DNA from: Nitrospiraceae bacterium
GTDB taxonomy: Bacteria; Nitrospirota; Thermodesulfovibrionia; UBA6902
Length of the DNA: 59,195 nt
NCBI GenBank assembly: GCA_003599505.1
Contig: QZKO01000031.1
Location: 1-59,195, forward strand
Direction of reading: 5' to 3'
Each line of letters begins with the position of its first letter. The first letter of the stretch is position 1. The position numbers and the translations under genes are program-made. Of the stretch, positions 1 to 7,707 are shown piece by piece. Below the pieces are notes generated by a model. That model was given only the letters and a program-made list of their open reading frames with translations, searched no databases and was not told the origin of the DNA.

Positions 1-1
1 C

Positions 2-223
2 GTGGAAAAGATCATCCCCGGGCACGGGCCTGTCTCAACGAAAACGGATATTGAGGACATGAAAAATTATCTTATCGCCTTTGATAACAAAGCAAAAGAG
101 CTTGCAGCCGCATCAAATGATGCCGCAAACATTGCTTCTGAAATCCAAAAGTCTCTGCCACCGAGACCCGAAGGCGCAGGACTTATACTATGGAATATCC
201 AGATGAAGTACCTGAAGAAATAA
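2..223 (+). CDS. Metallo-beta-lactamase-fold hydrolase, C-terminal part
   Basis: The window opens inside this gene, so only about 73 C-terminal residues are visible and the true start lies upstream; the GTG at position 2 is only the first in-frame start-like codon. The segment PGHGPV near its beginning is typical of the last metal-ligand region of metallo-beta-lactamase-fold hydrolases, where the histidine helps bind the zinc or iron pair. It is followed by a helical tail, as in glyoxalase II-like and SoxH/quinoprotein-relay-type members. The exact substrate cannot be told from this piece. It reads in the same direction as the gene fragments that follow. The family call is fairly safe; the function is not. 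Confidence 0.6.
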   Translation: MEKIIPGHGPVSTKTDIEDMKNYLIAFDNKAKELAAASNDAANIASEIQKSLPPRPEGAGLILWNIQMKYLKK

Positions 224-243
224 AAGGCCGGCGAGGGAGGTGA

Positions 244-324
244 ATGATGAAAGACATAATTTACCTCCGTGATCCTGACGGCAATCTCATTGAGCTGTCA
301 AATCACGTAGAGTCAACTATATGA
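244..324 (+). pseudogene. Remnant of a VOC (glyoxalase/bleomycin-resistance) family gene
   Basis: This 26-codon frame contains RDPDGNLIELS, the hallmark C-terminal strand of vicinal-oxygen-chelate proteins, whose glutamate is normally a metal ligand. A normal VOC domain is 110-130 residues, so at least 80% of the gene is missing. A GGGAGG sequence lies just upstream at 235-240, but nothing upstream encodes the rest of the domain. I read it as the 3' end of a decayed gene. A second tiny frame overlaps its stop (321-371) and leads into the sigma-factor fragment; it resembles nothing I know. Confidence 0.5.
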
Positions 325-370
325 AAAGAGTATGTATTGACCTGAAAGGGGCGGACACGGAGATCCATTA

Positions 371-556
371 ATGAATACATCAGAAAAAGTCTGGCAAGAA
401 TATCATTCAAGGCTTCGTGCATTCATTAAGAACAGAATTTTCGATGACACGGCGACTGATGACATTCTTCAGAGCGTATTTCTGAAAATGCATATCGGGT
501 TGCATTCCCTGAAGGACGAGACAAAGCTGCAAAAAGGAGTATTGCGGTTAAATTGA
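371..556 (+). pseudogene. Truncated SigZ/ECF-like RNA polymerase sigma factor
   Basis: The first 50 or so residues match the start of SigZ-type ECF sigma factors: region 2 with the acidic, helical pattern DDTATDDILQSVFLKMH that contacts core RNA polymerase and the -10 element, followed by SLKDETKLQ. After KLQ, where these proteins normally continue with a tryptophan-rich region 2.3/2.4, the frame changes to unrelated residues and stops. Region 4, which would recognise the -35 element, is absent from all frames downstream. A working ECF sigma factor is about 170-190 residues. It lies in a stretch of other gene fragments, which supports decay after transfer. Confidence 0.55.
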
Positions 557-702
557 AGAATGGATACAAATAAACGGCAATGACAAGTCTTAATGGATAG
601 ACAGGAAAGAAACGGGTTGAAGATTTAAGAGATTTCATCGATTCCAGAGGGCAACGTCGCCGTAAAATATCTGAAGGAATAAAAGCTCATCAGGAGGATA
701 AC
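557..702. other. Intergenic stretch with decayed coding sequence
   Basis: No intact gene is visible. One frame near 625-690 reads plausibly protein-like (a basic run followed by ISEGIKAHQE) but has no start and I cannot name a family. It is probably the eroded remainder of the sigma-factor region or of a neighbour. The sequence AGGAGG at 691-696 is the ribosome binding site for the next gene. Confidence 0.3.
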
Positions 703-981
703 ATGGGGAAAAGGTTTATATTCTTTTATTTCATGAAAAAGGAGCCGGAAAAGATAAGGGGCGCTGTGCCTTTGCATATTGAGTATTGGCACGAGCTGAA
801 ATTGAACAAATATCTCGGCGGGCCTTTTGCAGACAGATCAGGAGGGATGATTGCATTCGAGGCCGGAAGCATTGAGGAAGCAAATAAGATAACGAATAGT
901 GACCCTTTTGTTATTCAGGATTTAATTGAGAGCAAATGGATAAAAGAATGGGTTGTGAAAGAACCGGAGGAGCGGACATGA
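703..981 (+). CDS. YciI-like domain protein
   Basis: This 92-residue protein fits the YCII-related family of small dimeric alpha/beta-barrel proteins. Support comes from its length, from the GGPFADRSGGMIAFEA segment (central strand-turn-strand) and from the SIEEANKITNSDPFV helix that closes the fold. The biochemical role of most YciI-like proteins is unknown; some are thought to bind or transform small molecules. It has a good ribosome binding site (AGGAGG, 7 nt upstream). Its stop overlaps the start of the next gene in an ATGA arrangement, so the two are probably translated together. The fold call is likely; the function is unknown. Confidence 0.65.
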   Translation: MGKRFIFFYFMKKEPEKIRGAVPLHIEYWHELKLNKYLGGPFADRSGGMIAFEAGSIEEANKITNSDPFVIQDLIESKWIKEWVVKEPEERT

Positions 982-1415
982 TGCAATATGGATTAATATT
1001 TGCCGGGCTTTCCTCTATAGCATTGGGTATTTTCCACATTCCTCAGATTTGGGGAACTATTTTCACTCAGTGGAATACCGAAATGAACGGCCTTAGTCTG
1101 TTAAGCCGAAAATTGATAAATACGGTCCTTGTTGCGCTTGGACTTACTTTAATAATTCTTGGTGTTGCAACATTACTTTTGATTAAAGAAAATCCGGCAT
1201 ATTATGCTGTCCTGGGTTGGTTTCTCGTCTTTTGTTTTATATTTTGGACCTGGCGTCTGGCATGGCAAATAATGTACTTTCCTTATCGCAAACTTAATCC
1301 AGGCAGGCAACTGCTGGTCCTTCACATATTTCTGATTGTTATTTTCCTTTTCAATACGATTGCTTATTTGGCGCCGCTTATAATCGTCTTGCCGATAGGT
1401 ATCTTAAAGCATTAG
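978..1415 (+). CDS. Small integral membrane protein, unknown family
   Basis: I place the start at the ATG at 978, which overlaps the stop of the YciI-like gene and has GGAGG about 8 nt upstream; a longer frame from 936 would run through the previous gene. The 145-residue product is almost all hydrophobic, with four likely membrane helices (roughly residues 3-20, 45-70, 75-97 and 113-135) and a basic loop with YFPYRKLNPGRQ between helices three and four. I do not recognise the family. The overlap with the YciI-like gene suggests the two act in the same process. Confidence 0.6.
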   Translation: MMQYGLIFAGLSSIALGIFHIPQIWGTIFTQWNTEMNGLSLLSRKLINTVLVALGLTLIILGVATLLLIKENPAYYAVLGWFLVFCFIFWTWRLAWQIMYFPYRKLNPGRQLLVLHIFLIVIFLFNTIAYLAPLIIVLPIGILKH

Positions 1416-1796
1416 CAGGCGGAGGCAAGTTAGTGTCCAGAAACGTTGCATCCATAGGCATCGAGCCCGTTGAAGAAAAGGGCTCCCGTTGAAGAAACCT
1501 CAGAGATGGCGCCTGGAACCTGGCTTGTCATTGCGGGACCGAATGATTTTCCCCCAAAAAAATAGTGAATTATGCTAATATTTCGAGAAGATAGACGGAA
1601 ATCATGAAATTATTGTTAGACGGATAATATTCCATTTTGCATGTTGTACGGATCTCGATAATAACTTGTTAGCGTTTGTGACATATGACTGATGAAGATA
1701 GAATAAGAGAGCTGGCGGAACGATTTCGAGAAACGGGAAGTATAATAATTTCATGTCGAAAATATTCGGATTGATCTTCAGTTCCGATAGGGCAGC
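1416..1796. other. Gap with no intact gene
   Basis: About 380 bases without a supported gene. Short frames exist (for example a 29-codon frame at 1685-1774 on the plus strand) but none has a ribosome binding site or recognisable motif. The last 50 bases contain, in another frame, residues that look like the continuation of the hydrolase fragment at 1797 (SSDRAAC), which points to a frameshift in a decaying gene rather than a clean start. Confidence 0.4.
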
Positions 1797-2060
1797 ATGC
1801 ATACCGTTCCAAAGCGGATACTGGATTCCGGTGACTGGCTCGGTTCCCTCTGGTCGCAGCGGGACAGGATAAAGGATAAGCCCGTCCTCGTCTTATGGGG
1901 GATGAAAGATATCGCCTTCAGAGAGCAGGAGTTGAACAGGTGGATGGGTCTCTTCCCCGGCAGTAAAATAACCAGGTATGCCGACGCGGGGCATTTCGTT
2001 CAGGAAGAGAAGGGAACTGAAATGTGCCCGGTTATCGAGGAGTTTCTCAGACATGAATAA
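1797..2060 (+). pseudogene. C-terminal fragment of a haloalkane-dehalogenase-like alpha/beta hydrolase
   Basis: The 87 residues correspond to the last third of haloalkane-dehalogenase-type hydrolases: a SGDWLGSLW segment, then KPVLVLWGMKDIAFREQELNRW, which carries the late acid of the catalytic triad, then ADAGHFVQEE with the catalytic histidine. The nucleophile elbow and N-terminal two thirds are missing. A stop codon (TAG at 1788) lies directly upstream in frame, while related residues appear in another frame just before it. A full protein of this family is about 290-300 residues, so this is very probably a non-functional remnant. An intact alpha/beta hydrolase follows at 2091. Confidence 0.6.
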
Positions 2061-2090
2061 ATCCGTCTCAGGAAAAGGAGGAATGATCGA

Positions 2091-3074
2091 ATGAAAGGCG
2101 GCTTAAAAATAAAATCCCGATCAATTTACAGGAACAGGAAAAATACTATATTCCTTATCACGGCGCTTTTGTTGCTTGCAATATTTTCATTCAACTCCTG
2201 CGACTATGAAAAAAATCAGACTGCCTCATCATCTCACTATGCTTCCCTGAATGATATACAAGTCCATTATATCCTGGAAGGGAAAGGAGACAAGACGCTG
2301 TTATTCATTCACGGCTGGTCCTGCGACACGACCTTCTGGAAGGCCCAGATCGACTTTTTCAAAAAAGATTACAGGGTAATCGCTATCGACCTCCCCGGCC
2401 ACGGGAAAAGCTCCAAACCGGAGATTCCTTACACCTTCGATCTGTTTGCCGATGCCGTCAGGGAGGTCATCGATGACGCGGCTATTGATAAAGTCTTTTT
2501 AGTCGGCCACAGCATGGGATATCCAGTGGCAAGGCATTTCATCAAAAAATATCCTCAAAAGGCTTCGGGGTTATGCATCGTTGACGGCGCTTATTTCCGC
2601 GTCCCTGAAGAGCCGGACAAGTTCATCGAATGGAAAAAACAGAATGACGGATATGTCCAATCCCTCAAGTCGGACAACAGGAAGGAATTCCTGAATCAAT
2701 TCCTTGCTTCACTATTTGTCGAAGAATCTCCTTCAGAGCTGAAGGCAGAGATCAAAGCAAAGATGCTCAGCGCTCCCGAACACGTGGCAAACAGCGCAAT
2801 GGAAGAGATGGTAAGGCCGGAAAACTGGAAAGAGTATCCTCTCAACGTTCCCACGCTTGCCGTTTATGCTGTCTCGCCGGATATCCCTGCTGACAACGAG
2901 GAATATTTGCGCTCTTTATTCCCTCTGATGGAATACCACTTATGGGACAAGGTAGGACATTTTATTATGATGGAGCAGCCGGAGAGGTTTAACAGCCTTT
3001 TGTCGGGATATCTAAGCAAACAGTTCGGCAAAGGAAGAGAAGGCGGAGACCTGAACGACATGGGTCTGGAATAA
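2091..3074 (+). CDS. Lipoprotein alpha/beta hydrolase
   Basis: A 327-residue alpha/beta-fold hydrolase. After a basic start and a hydrophobic stretch (residues 19-34) comes FNSC with Cys37, a plausible lipobox, so the enzyme is probably anchored to a membrane outside the cytoplasm. The fold motifs are clear: oxyanion HGW at 74-76, the nucleophile elbow GHSMG with Ser141, and the catalytic histidine in VGHFIMMEQPERF (His290). The ribosome binding site is AAGGAGGA. The next gene starts inside its stop codon (TAATG), so it is co-transcribed with the TauE/SafE transporter. The substrate is unknown; ester or carbon-halogen hydrolysis are both possible in this superfamily. Confidence 0.75.
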   Translation: MKGGLKIKSRSIYRNRKNTIFLITALLLLAIFSFNSCDYEKNQTASSSHYASLNDIQVHYILEGKGDKTLLFIHGWSCDTTFWKAQIDFFKKDYRVIAIDLPGHGKSSKPEIPYTFDLFADAVREVIDDAAIDKVFLVGHSMGYPVARHFIKKYPQKASGLCIVDGAYFRVPEEPDKFIEWKKQNDGYVQSLKSDNRKEFLNQFLASLFVEESPSELKAEIKAKMLSAPEHVANSAMEEMVRPENWKEYPLNVPTLAVYAVSPDIPADNEEYLRSLFPLMEYHLWDKVGHFIMMEQPERFNSLLSGYLSKQFGKGREGGDLNDMGLE

Positions 3075-3802
3075 TGGAAATAAATATCCTGATTCCAATC
3101 CTGGCGGCATTCCTGTCGGCGGCCCTGACTTTAATGACGGGGTTCGGGCTCGGCACAATCCTTACGCCTGTATTTCTCATATTCTACGATGTAAAGATCG
3201 CCATTTTAATTGTGGCTGTCGTGCATCTCTCGAACAATCTCCTGAAAATATCTCTTTTTAGCAGGCATATCAGCATCGATATTCTGAAACGCTTCGGCTC
3301 TTTAACTCTCATTGGGGCATTTATCGGCGCGTTCTTTCAGGGGAAAATGGATTCATCCGTTGTGAAGATACTGCTCGGCACAGCTCTTATTTTCCTCGGC
3401 TTGAAAGAGGCCTTCGGATTTGGAGAAAAACTGAGGCTTCCGCAAAAGATAGATTTTATCGGAGGTTTTCTTTCGGGGATTCTTGGAGGCCTTGTCGGTA
3501 ATCAGGGAGCAATCCGCAGCGCCTATCTGCTCAATTACAACATTCCGAAAGAGACATTTGTCGCCACTGCAGCCATAATCGCGTCCGTTGTGGACGTTAC
3601 AAGGATCCCTGTTTATATTTTCAGCAACAGAGACGTGCTTGCGGATAACGGATTTCTTTTGCTTATAACGACAGCATCCGCATTTGCAGGGACATTTGCA
3701 GGCAACAAATTTTTAAAGAAAACATCTTTAAAAACTTTCAAAACTTATGTAGCTGTTACGATAATAATAATCGGGGCGCTTTTAACGTTTAGGATAATCT
3801 AA
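3074..3802 (+). CDS. TauE/SafE-family anion exporter
   Basis: A 242-residue membrane protein of the sulfite exporter TauE/SafE family. It has about seven or eight hydrophobic helices and the two internally similar halves typical of the family, each opening with a glycine-rich helix (LTLMTGFGLGTI near the N-terminus; GGFLSGILGGLVGNQGAIRS in the middle). Members move sulfite, sulfoacetate or other small organic anions across the inner membrane. The start codon overlaps the stop of the lipoprotein hydrolase by one base. Its 3' end overlaps by 21 bases, tail to tail, with the truncated multicopper oxidase, which suggests that a rearrangement joined these two genes. Confidence 0.75.
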   Translation: MEINILIPILAAFLSAALTLMTGFGLGTILTPVFLIFYDVKIAILIVAVVHLSNNLLKISLFSRHISIDILKRFGSLTLIGAFIGAFFQGKMDSSVVKILLGTALIFLGLKEAFGFGEKLRLPQKIDFIGGFLSGILGGLVGNQGAIRSAYLLNYNIPKETFVATAAIIASVVDVTRIPVYIFSNRDVLADNGFLLLITTASAFAGTFAGNKFLKKTSLKTFKTYVAVTIIIIGALLTFRII

Positions 3803-5254
3803 TATACCGCTTAAAAAAACATCCGTCACCGGCACGAGCATTTTCACGCTCCCCCATTTAGGGACAAGCACCGTGTCCTTCCAGGCAGGGATCGATGAGT
3901 ACTGAGGATAAGAAGAATCGATCCCGCTTATGGAGAGCACCTGGGCCGCGTTCACATGCTGATGAAAGGGATGGTCCATTCCGCTCCGGTTGACTACTGT
4001 CCATATTTCGTAAGTCCCTAAATCGGACATTACGGTATAAGGGTCTACGTCGAAGTCCTGACCGTTGATATATCCCCTGCCCTGTCCCATGCTTAAGGTA
4101 AGGGCCCTTTCAGCGGCTATCATTACGGAGTTCGGATCTATCCGGACGGCCCCGGGATTGATGGATGAGGGAATGCCGTCGCTTGCCTTCGATCCCTGGA
4201 CAGAAAGGGTCATAAGGGTAATCTGAGGGGACTTCATCATCATCCCCATCCGTGAGTAGGACAGGGAGAGGAATTTATAATTCCCTTTTGTTGCGCTCGC
4301 CTTCACCAAAATATCCACACGCTCTCCGGGAGAGAGCAGGATTTGAGTGCGGGGATATGCCTTATCAAGCAGCCCTCCATCGGTCCCGATCAGATACATA
4401 GTGTGGTTTGACAGGCTTAATTTATAGAACCTCGCGTTGCTCGCATTAACAATGCGCCACCTCTGCACCTGCCCCGGTCTTGCAGGCAGCACAGGGTTCA
4501 CCTGGCCGTTCACCATAATGATATTGCCTTCCTTTCCGTTCATGAAGTCTCCCATCACCGAGTGGGGAGCAGGCGCGGACCCGTTAAGCGAGATGTCTTT
4601 CAGCACCATAATATGCGTCTCATAACCTCCGAGGACGGGTATCTCATCTTCTACGATCATGGCCCCGGCAAGCCCGGCCCAGGATTGTTCGGCAACGAGG
4701 CCGTGACGATGCGGGTGATAGAAATTAAGGGCGCCGCTGTCGAGCATCGAGAGGTCATACTCATAATTGTATGTCTCATCAGGCATTATATCTAAATGCG
4801 CCGCATCGGCAGGCTCTTTAGGCGAAACATGCCATCCGTGGGTGTGAAGGTTCGTCATATTTTTCTGATAACCCAACAAATTCGTCTCAGTTGTGAAAGG
4901 CAGAGAATTGGTGAAATTTATCCTGAGGACGTCGCCTTTCTTGACGCTTATGGTAGGCCCCGGGTAATAGCCGTTATAGGTCATAAGGTCGGCCATTGTG
5001 CCGTTTACATTTACCTGTGAGATCATGGGCTCCAGTGTCACGTCCACAAGATTGCCGTTCCTGACCGACTGCATGGGCACGGGGTCTCTGAATGCCGTTC
5101 CCGGGGGAGAATCGATCGTGCCTCCGCCCCCCATCCCGCCTCCACCTCCCCCCATCATCCCGGCAGCCGGCTCAGTGGACTTAAGCGCCATGTACCCGCC
5201 CAAAGCTGAAAGTGAAGCATGTTTAAAAAAATCCCTTCTTGAAAGCTTTTTCAT
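3782..5254 (-). CDS. Multicopper oxidase, truncated at the C-terminus
   Basis: I start this gene at the ATG at 5254, preceded by AAAAGGAGAT; the 490-residue product begins with a Tat signal (SRRDFF, residues 5-10) and a hydrophobic stretch, so it is exported folded. A glycine/methionine-rich linker follows (32-45). Three copper-binding motifs are present: HTHGWH (137-142), HPHRH (180-184) and HPFHQH (428-433). The fourth, the HCHxxxH motif with the remaining type 1 and type 3 copper ligands, should follow PVTD about ten residues from the end but is missing. The frame instead ends in unrelated residues that lie over the neighbouring transporter gene. Without that motif the type 1 site cannot form normally, so the enzyme is probably inactive. 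Confidence 0.75.
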   Translation of the reverse strand: MKKLSRRDFFKHASLSALGGYMALKSTEPAAGMMGGGGGGMGGGGTIDSPPGTAFRDPVPMQSVRNGNLVDVTLEPMISQVNVNGTMADLMTYNGYYPGPTISVKKGDVLRINFTNSLPFTTETNLLGYQKNMTNLHTHGWHVSPKEPADAAHLDIMPDETYNYEYDLSMLDSGALNFYHPHRHGLVAEQSWAGLAGAMIVEDEIPVLGGYETHIMVLKDISLNGSAPAPHSVMGDFMNGKEGNIIMVNGQVNPVLPARPGQVQRWRIVNASNARFYKLSLSNHTMYLIGTDGGLLDKAYPRTQILLSPGERVDILVKASATKGNYKFLSLSYSRMGMMMKSPQITLMTLSVQGSKASDGIPSSINPGAVRIDPNSVMIAAERALTLSMGQGRGYINGQDFDVDPYTVMSDLGTYEIWTVVNRSGMDHPFHQHVNAAQVLSISGIDSSYPQYSSIPAWKDTVLVPKWGSVKMLVPVTDVFLSGILDYPKR

Positions 5255-5350
5255 GTAATATCTCCTTTTGTTGAAAAATGCCGGCCCGCGTTGCCCTCCC
5301 CGGAGGGACTTCCCATTAAACAAAAGATACGTCAAAATAAATCCCGGGGC

Positions 5351-5370
5351 AATGGGTAGAAATACCCATT
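5351..5370. promoter_or_regulatory. Perfect inverted repeat upstream of the multicopper oxidase
   Basis: AATGGGTA and TACCCATT form a perfect 8-base inverted repeat around GAAA. It lies about 100 bases upstream of the multicopper oxidase start and about 215 bases upstream of the response-regulator start, in a gap between divergent genes. The symmetry and place suggest a binding site for a dimeric regulator, but I cannot name one. A small RNA hairpin is the alternative. Confidence 0.35.
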
Positions 5371-5512
5371 TGCAGCAGTTGAGGAAAACTGTTCTGCGGC
5401 CGAAGTCCTTACTTATCCGGCCTCTCCCATGAAAAACTTGAGACCCAAACGGCCTGAAAGACGAGGCAGGCGCTTCAGGCGTTATATGCATAACTTATAG
5501 GCAATTTTCTCC

Positions 5513-5541
5513 TTGACATTATCTATCGTCATAGATAACAT
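5513..5541 (+). promoter_or_regulatory. Sigma-70 promoter with an operator in its spacer
   Basis: TTGACA (5513-5518) and TAACAT (5536-5541) are separated by 17 bases, a good housekeeping promoter reading towards the response-regulator gene at 5586. The spacer and part of the -10 box form a perfect palindrome, TTATCTAT-CGTC-ATAGATAA (5519-5538). A dimeric repressor bound there would cover the promoter, so the gene is probably controlled by repression. The regulator is not identifiable from the window. Confidence 0.6.
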
Positions 5542-5585
5542 ACGAAAAAGTTTCTCTGATCACTCCTGATATTATTCTATTAGTT

Positions 5586-6361
5586 ATGACGGAAAAGAGT
5601 ACACAGACTGATATAATCATCGCTGAAAAGGACCATGATTTCAGCCGTCTGGTACTGGAAACCCTTAAGGACTACGGTCTTCACTCTATGCGGCTCTTTA
5701 CCGGAAAAGACGTAATTGACAGGGTTGCTGAGAACCCTGACTCTTTGCTGCTGCTGGGCTGCAGCCTTCAGGACATGACAGGCAGTCAGGTTATTGAAAT
5801 CCTGTCCGGAAAAAACATCAGTGTTCCTTTCATCCCCATAATAGGACCGGGCGACGAAAAAGCAGCGGTCGAATTAATGGAAATGGGGGCTAAAAACTAC
5901 ATCATTAAGGGGACCGGTTTAACAGACATTATTCCTCTTGTGGTGAAAAATGTTCTGAGAGGCTTTGAATGGGAAAAAGAGGCGGCCGAGGCAGAGGACA
6001 TCCTTCAGAAAAAATCCTATCTGAACCAGATAATCCTTGACAGGATGCCCTGCGTAACCCTCCTCCTTGAATCATATACTATACGCGTGAGATTATCGCT
6101 TCAAACGCGGCCGCAGTGAAAATCGGAGCGGTTGCCGGCAAGACTTGCTTTTCAGGATGGTTTCAAAGGGAAGACCCCTGCCCCTCGTGCCGGGCCCCTG
6201 TTTTATGGGAAAGCGGTGAGGAGCAAAACCTCAGATTAGAAGCATCAGGTTCTGTATGGGACGCATATTGGGTCCCTGTTGAAAAAAACATGTATCTGCA
6301 TTATGCCTTCGATATATCAGGCCGGATGAAGGACCCGGACCCTGCGCCCCCGGTTACATAA
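5586..6361 (+). pseudogene. Receiver-PAS response regulator interrupted by a frameshift
   Basis: Residues 1-120 form a receiver-like domain. The usual phospho-acceptor aspartate is replaced by glycine (Gly58 in LLLLGCSLQDMTG), although the conserved lysine (Lys108) is kept, so it cannot be phosphorylated in the normal way. A linker helix and the start of a PAS domain follow, up to SYT near 6082. There the frame breaks: the PAS sequence continues in another frame as REIIASNAAAVKIG through a PCPSC cysteine pair to the stop at 6361. Reading CGCG at 6084-6087 as a doubled CG restores one frame. It could be a true pseudogene, a phase-variable gene or an assembly error. Confidence 0.6.
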
Positions 6362-6375
6362 AGAAGATTTTCTTC

Positions 6376-6609
6376 CTACTCAAGGAACGGCATTTTCTTA
6401 TGCTCTAATCCCGTTGACGAAAGTTTGTCAAAGAGATAATTCACGCCGATCGCCGCAAGGGCGAGAAAGAGAAGGACAAGAAAAAGCTTCGGTTTCCTGA
6501 AGAGCAGAAAAAGCAGGATGACGGCGACGGCTATCGCTACAGCGGGGTTGGCATGAAAATAATCCATGCCTCTTTGAACAAGATCATTGAAATGCATGAC
6601 AAACTCCAT
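6376..6609 (-). CDS. Small membrane protein, unknown family
   Basis: A 77-residue protein, or 73 residues if translation begins at the second methionine (ATG at 6597, which has GGAG 6-7 nt upstream and is my preferred start). It has one long or two short hydrophobic helices (residues 24-40 and 44-58) around a RKPK turn, which suggests a hairpin in the inner membrane, and a soluble tail with LFDKLSSTG. I do not recognise a family. It follows ilvE on the same strand with a 29-base gap, so it may be co-transcribed with it. Confidence 0.5.
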   Translation of the reverse strand: MEFVMHFNDLVQRGMDYFHANPAVAIAVAVILLFLLFRKPKLFLVLLFLALAAIGVNYLFDKLSSTGLEHKKMPFLE

Positions 6610-6638
6610 CCCCCGGACCCATGACTATCGACCCTTTG

Positions 6639-7544
6639 TTAAACATACGTCAGCCACGACTTGTAAGCCTTTGCCTCGCCTTTGACGATCTTGAAGAAAA
6701 GGCCCTGCAGTTTCTTTGTTATCGGTCCCGGCTTACCGCTCCCGATGCTCCTGTCGTCCACCTCTCTGACAGGCGTCACTTCTGCGGCGGTCCCGGTGAA
6801 AAACGCCTCGTCGGCGATATATACTTCATCCCTTGTGAAAGATGTTTCACGGACTTCTATTTTTTCCCTGCGCGCCATCTCCATAATGCTGTTTCGCGTA
6901 ATGCCCTCAAGGACCGAAGGCAGCGGCGGCGTTATCAGCGCGCCGTTTCTCACAATGAACAGGTTCTGTCCCGTCCCTTCCGAGATATAGTTGTTTGAGT
7001 CAAGCAAAAGCGCCTCTTCATAGCCTGCCGCGAGGGCCTCGCGTTTCGCCAGTGTCGAATTGACATAATCCCCGCACGTCTTGCTTTTCGTCAGAGAGGC
7101 ATTCCATGTGAAAGAAGATATCTTTACCCTGATGCCGTTTTTAATGCCTTCTTCTCCGAGATACGCTCCCCAGGGCCACGCGGCAATCGCGAGCCTGATC
7201 GGATTGTCCTTGGGATATAAACCCATATTCTTGTATCCGATATACACAATGGGACGGATATAGCACTCCTTGAGAGCGTTGACCTTTACTGTATCTAAAA
7301 TGGCCCCGCTGATCTCGGCGTGCGAAAAAGGAGGATCGATCTTCAGGATATGACAGGAGTCAAGAAGCCTGTCCACATGCTCCCGCAGCCTGAAAACAGC
7401 CGGGCCTTTTTTCGTCCTGTAGCACCTGATCCCTTCGAAGGCCCCTGTCCCGTAGTGCATCGTATGGGTAAGGATATGGACATTCGCGTCAGCCCAGTTT
7501 ACAAATTTCCCGTCCATCCATATCTTCCTGGATTCCTTAAGCAT
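6639..7544 (-). CDS. ilvE: Branched-chain amino acid aminotransferase
   Basis: A 301-residue PLP enzyme of fold type IV. It moves the amino group between glutamate and the keto acids of leucine, isoleucine and valine. The N-terminal block IWMDGKFVNWADANVHILTHTMHYGTGAFEGIRCY is characteristic. The PLP lysine is Lys155 in KTCGDYVNS, and the phosphate-binding loop is EALLLDSNNYISEGTGQNLF. The length matches the usual 290-310 residues. The start at 7544 is preceded by AAGGAGGAAAA. D-amino acid transaminases and aminodeoxychorismate lyases share the fold, but length and the FEGIRCY motif favour IlvE. Confidence 0.92.
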   Translation of the reverse strand: MLKESRKIWMDGKFVNWADANVHILTHTMHYGTGAFEGIRCYRTKKGPAVFRLREHVDRLLDSCHILKIDPPFSHAEISGAILDTVKVNALKECYIRPIVYIGYKNMGLYPKDNPIRLAIAAWPWGAYLGEEGIKNGIRVKISSFTWNASLTKSKTCGDYVNSTLAKREALAAGYEEALLLDSNNYISEGTGQNLFIVRNGALITPPLPSVLEGITRNSIMEMARREKIEVRETSFTRDEVYIADEAFFTGTAAEVTPVREVDDRSIGSGKPGPITKKLQGLFFKIVKGEAKAYKSWLTYV

Positions 7545-7609
7545 TTTTCCTCCTTATTAACCTGCGGACTCTAAAATTATACTCCTGCCGAAAAAAAATT
7601 TCCTATTGT

Positions 7610-7706
7610 CTGTCATCCCGGCAGTCCTTAAGCCGGAATCCAGTCTGATAACGACTCTGGATTCCCGCTTTCTAACCCCTCGGGCCCCTGGCCCCCCTGA
7701 ACCCTT
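7610..7706. repeat. REP-like inverted repeat plus C-rich short-word tract
   Basis: GGAATCCAG (7635-7643) and CTGGATTCC (7657-7665) are perfect inverted arms. They sit inside a longer TGTCATCCCGGC...ATTCCCGC unit of a kind widespread as extragenic palindromes in many bacterial genomes. Next to it (7676-7706) is a tract of repeated CCCC-containing words (GGGCCCCTGGCCCCCC). The element lies between two minus-strand genes; it may end transcription of the flavoprotein gene or stabilise its mRNA. Confidence 0.55.
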
Positions 7707-7707
7707 T

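Noticed and set aside
936-977. Longer start for the membrane protein at 936
   Set aside because: It lies inside the YciI-like gene; the ATG at 978 has a good ribosome binding site and an ATGA overlap.
5255-5491. Longer N-terminus for the multicopper oxidase
   Set aside because: The added residues are not signal-like and the Tat motif with a strong ribosome binding site begins at 5254.
6835-6860. Possible parS half site (TGTTTCACG) near 6844
   Set aside because: Only half of the 16-base palindrome is present and it lies inside ilvE.
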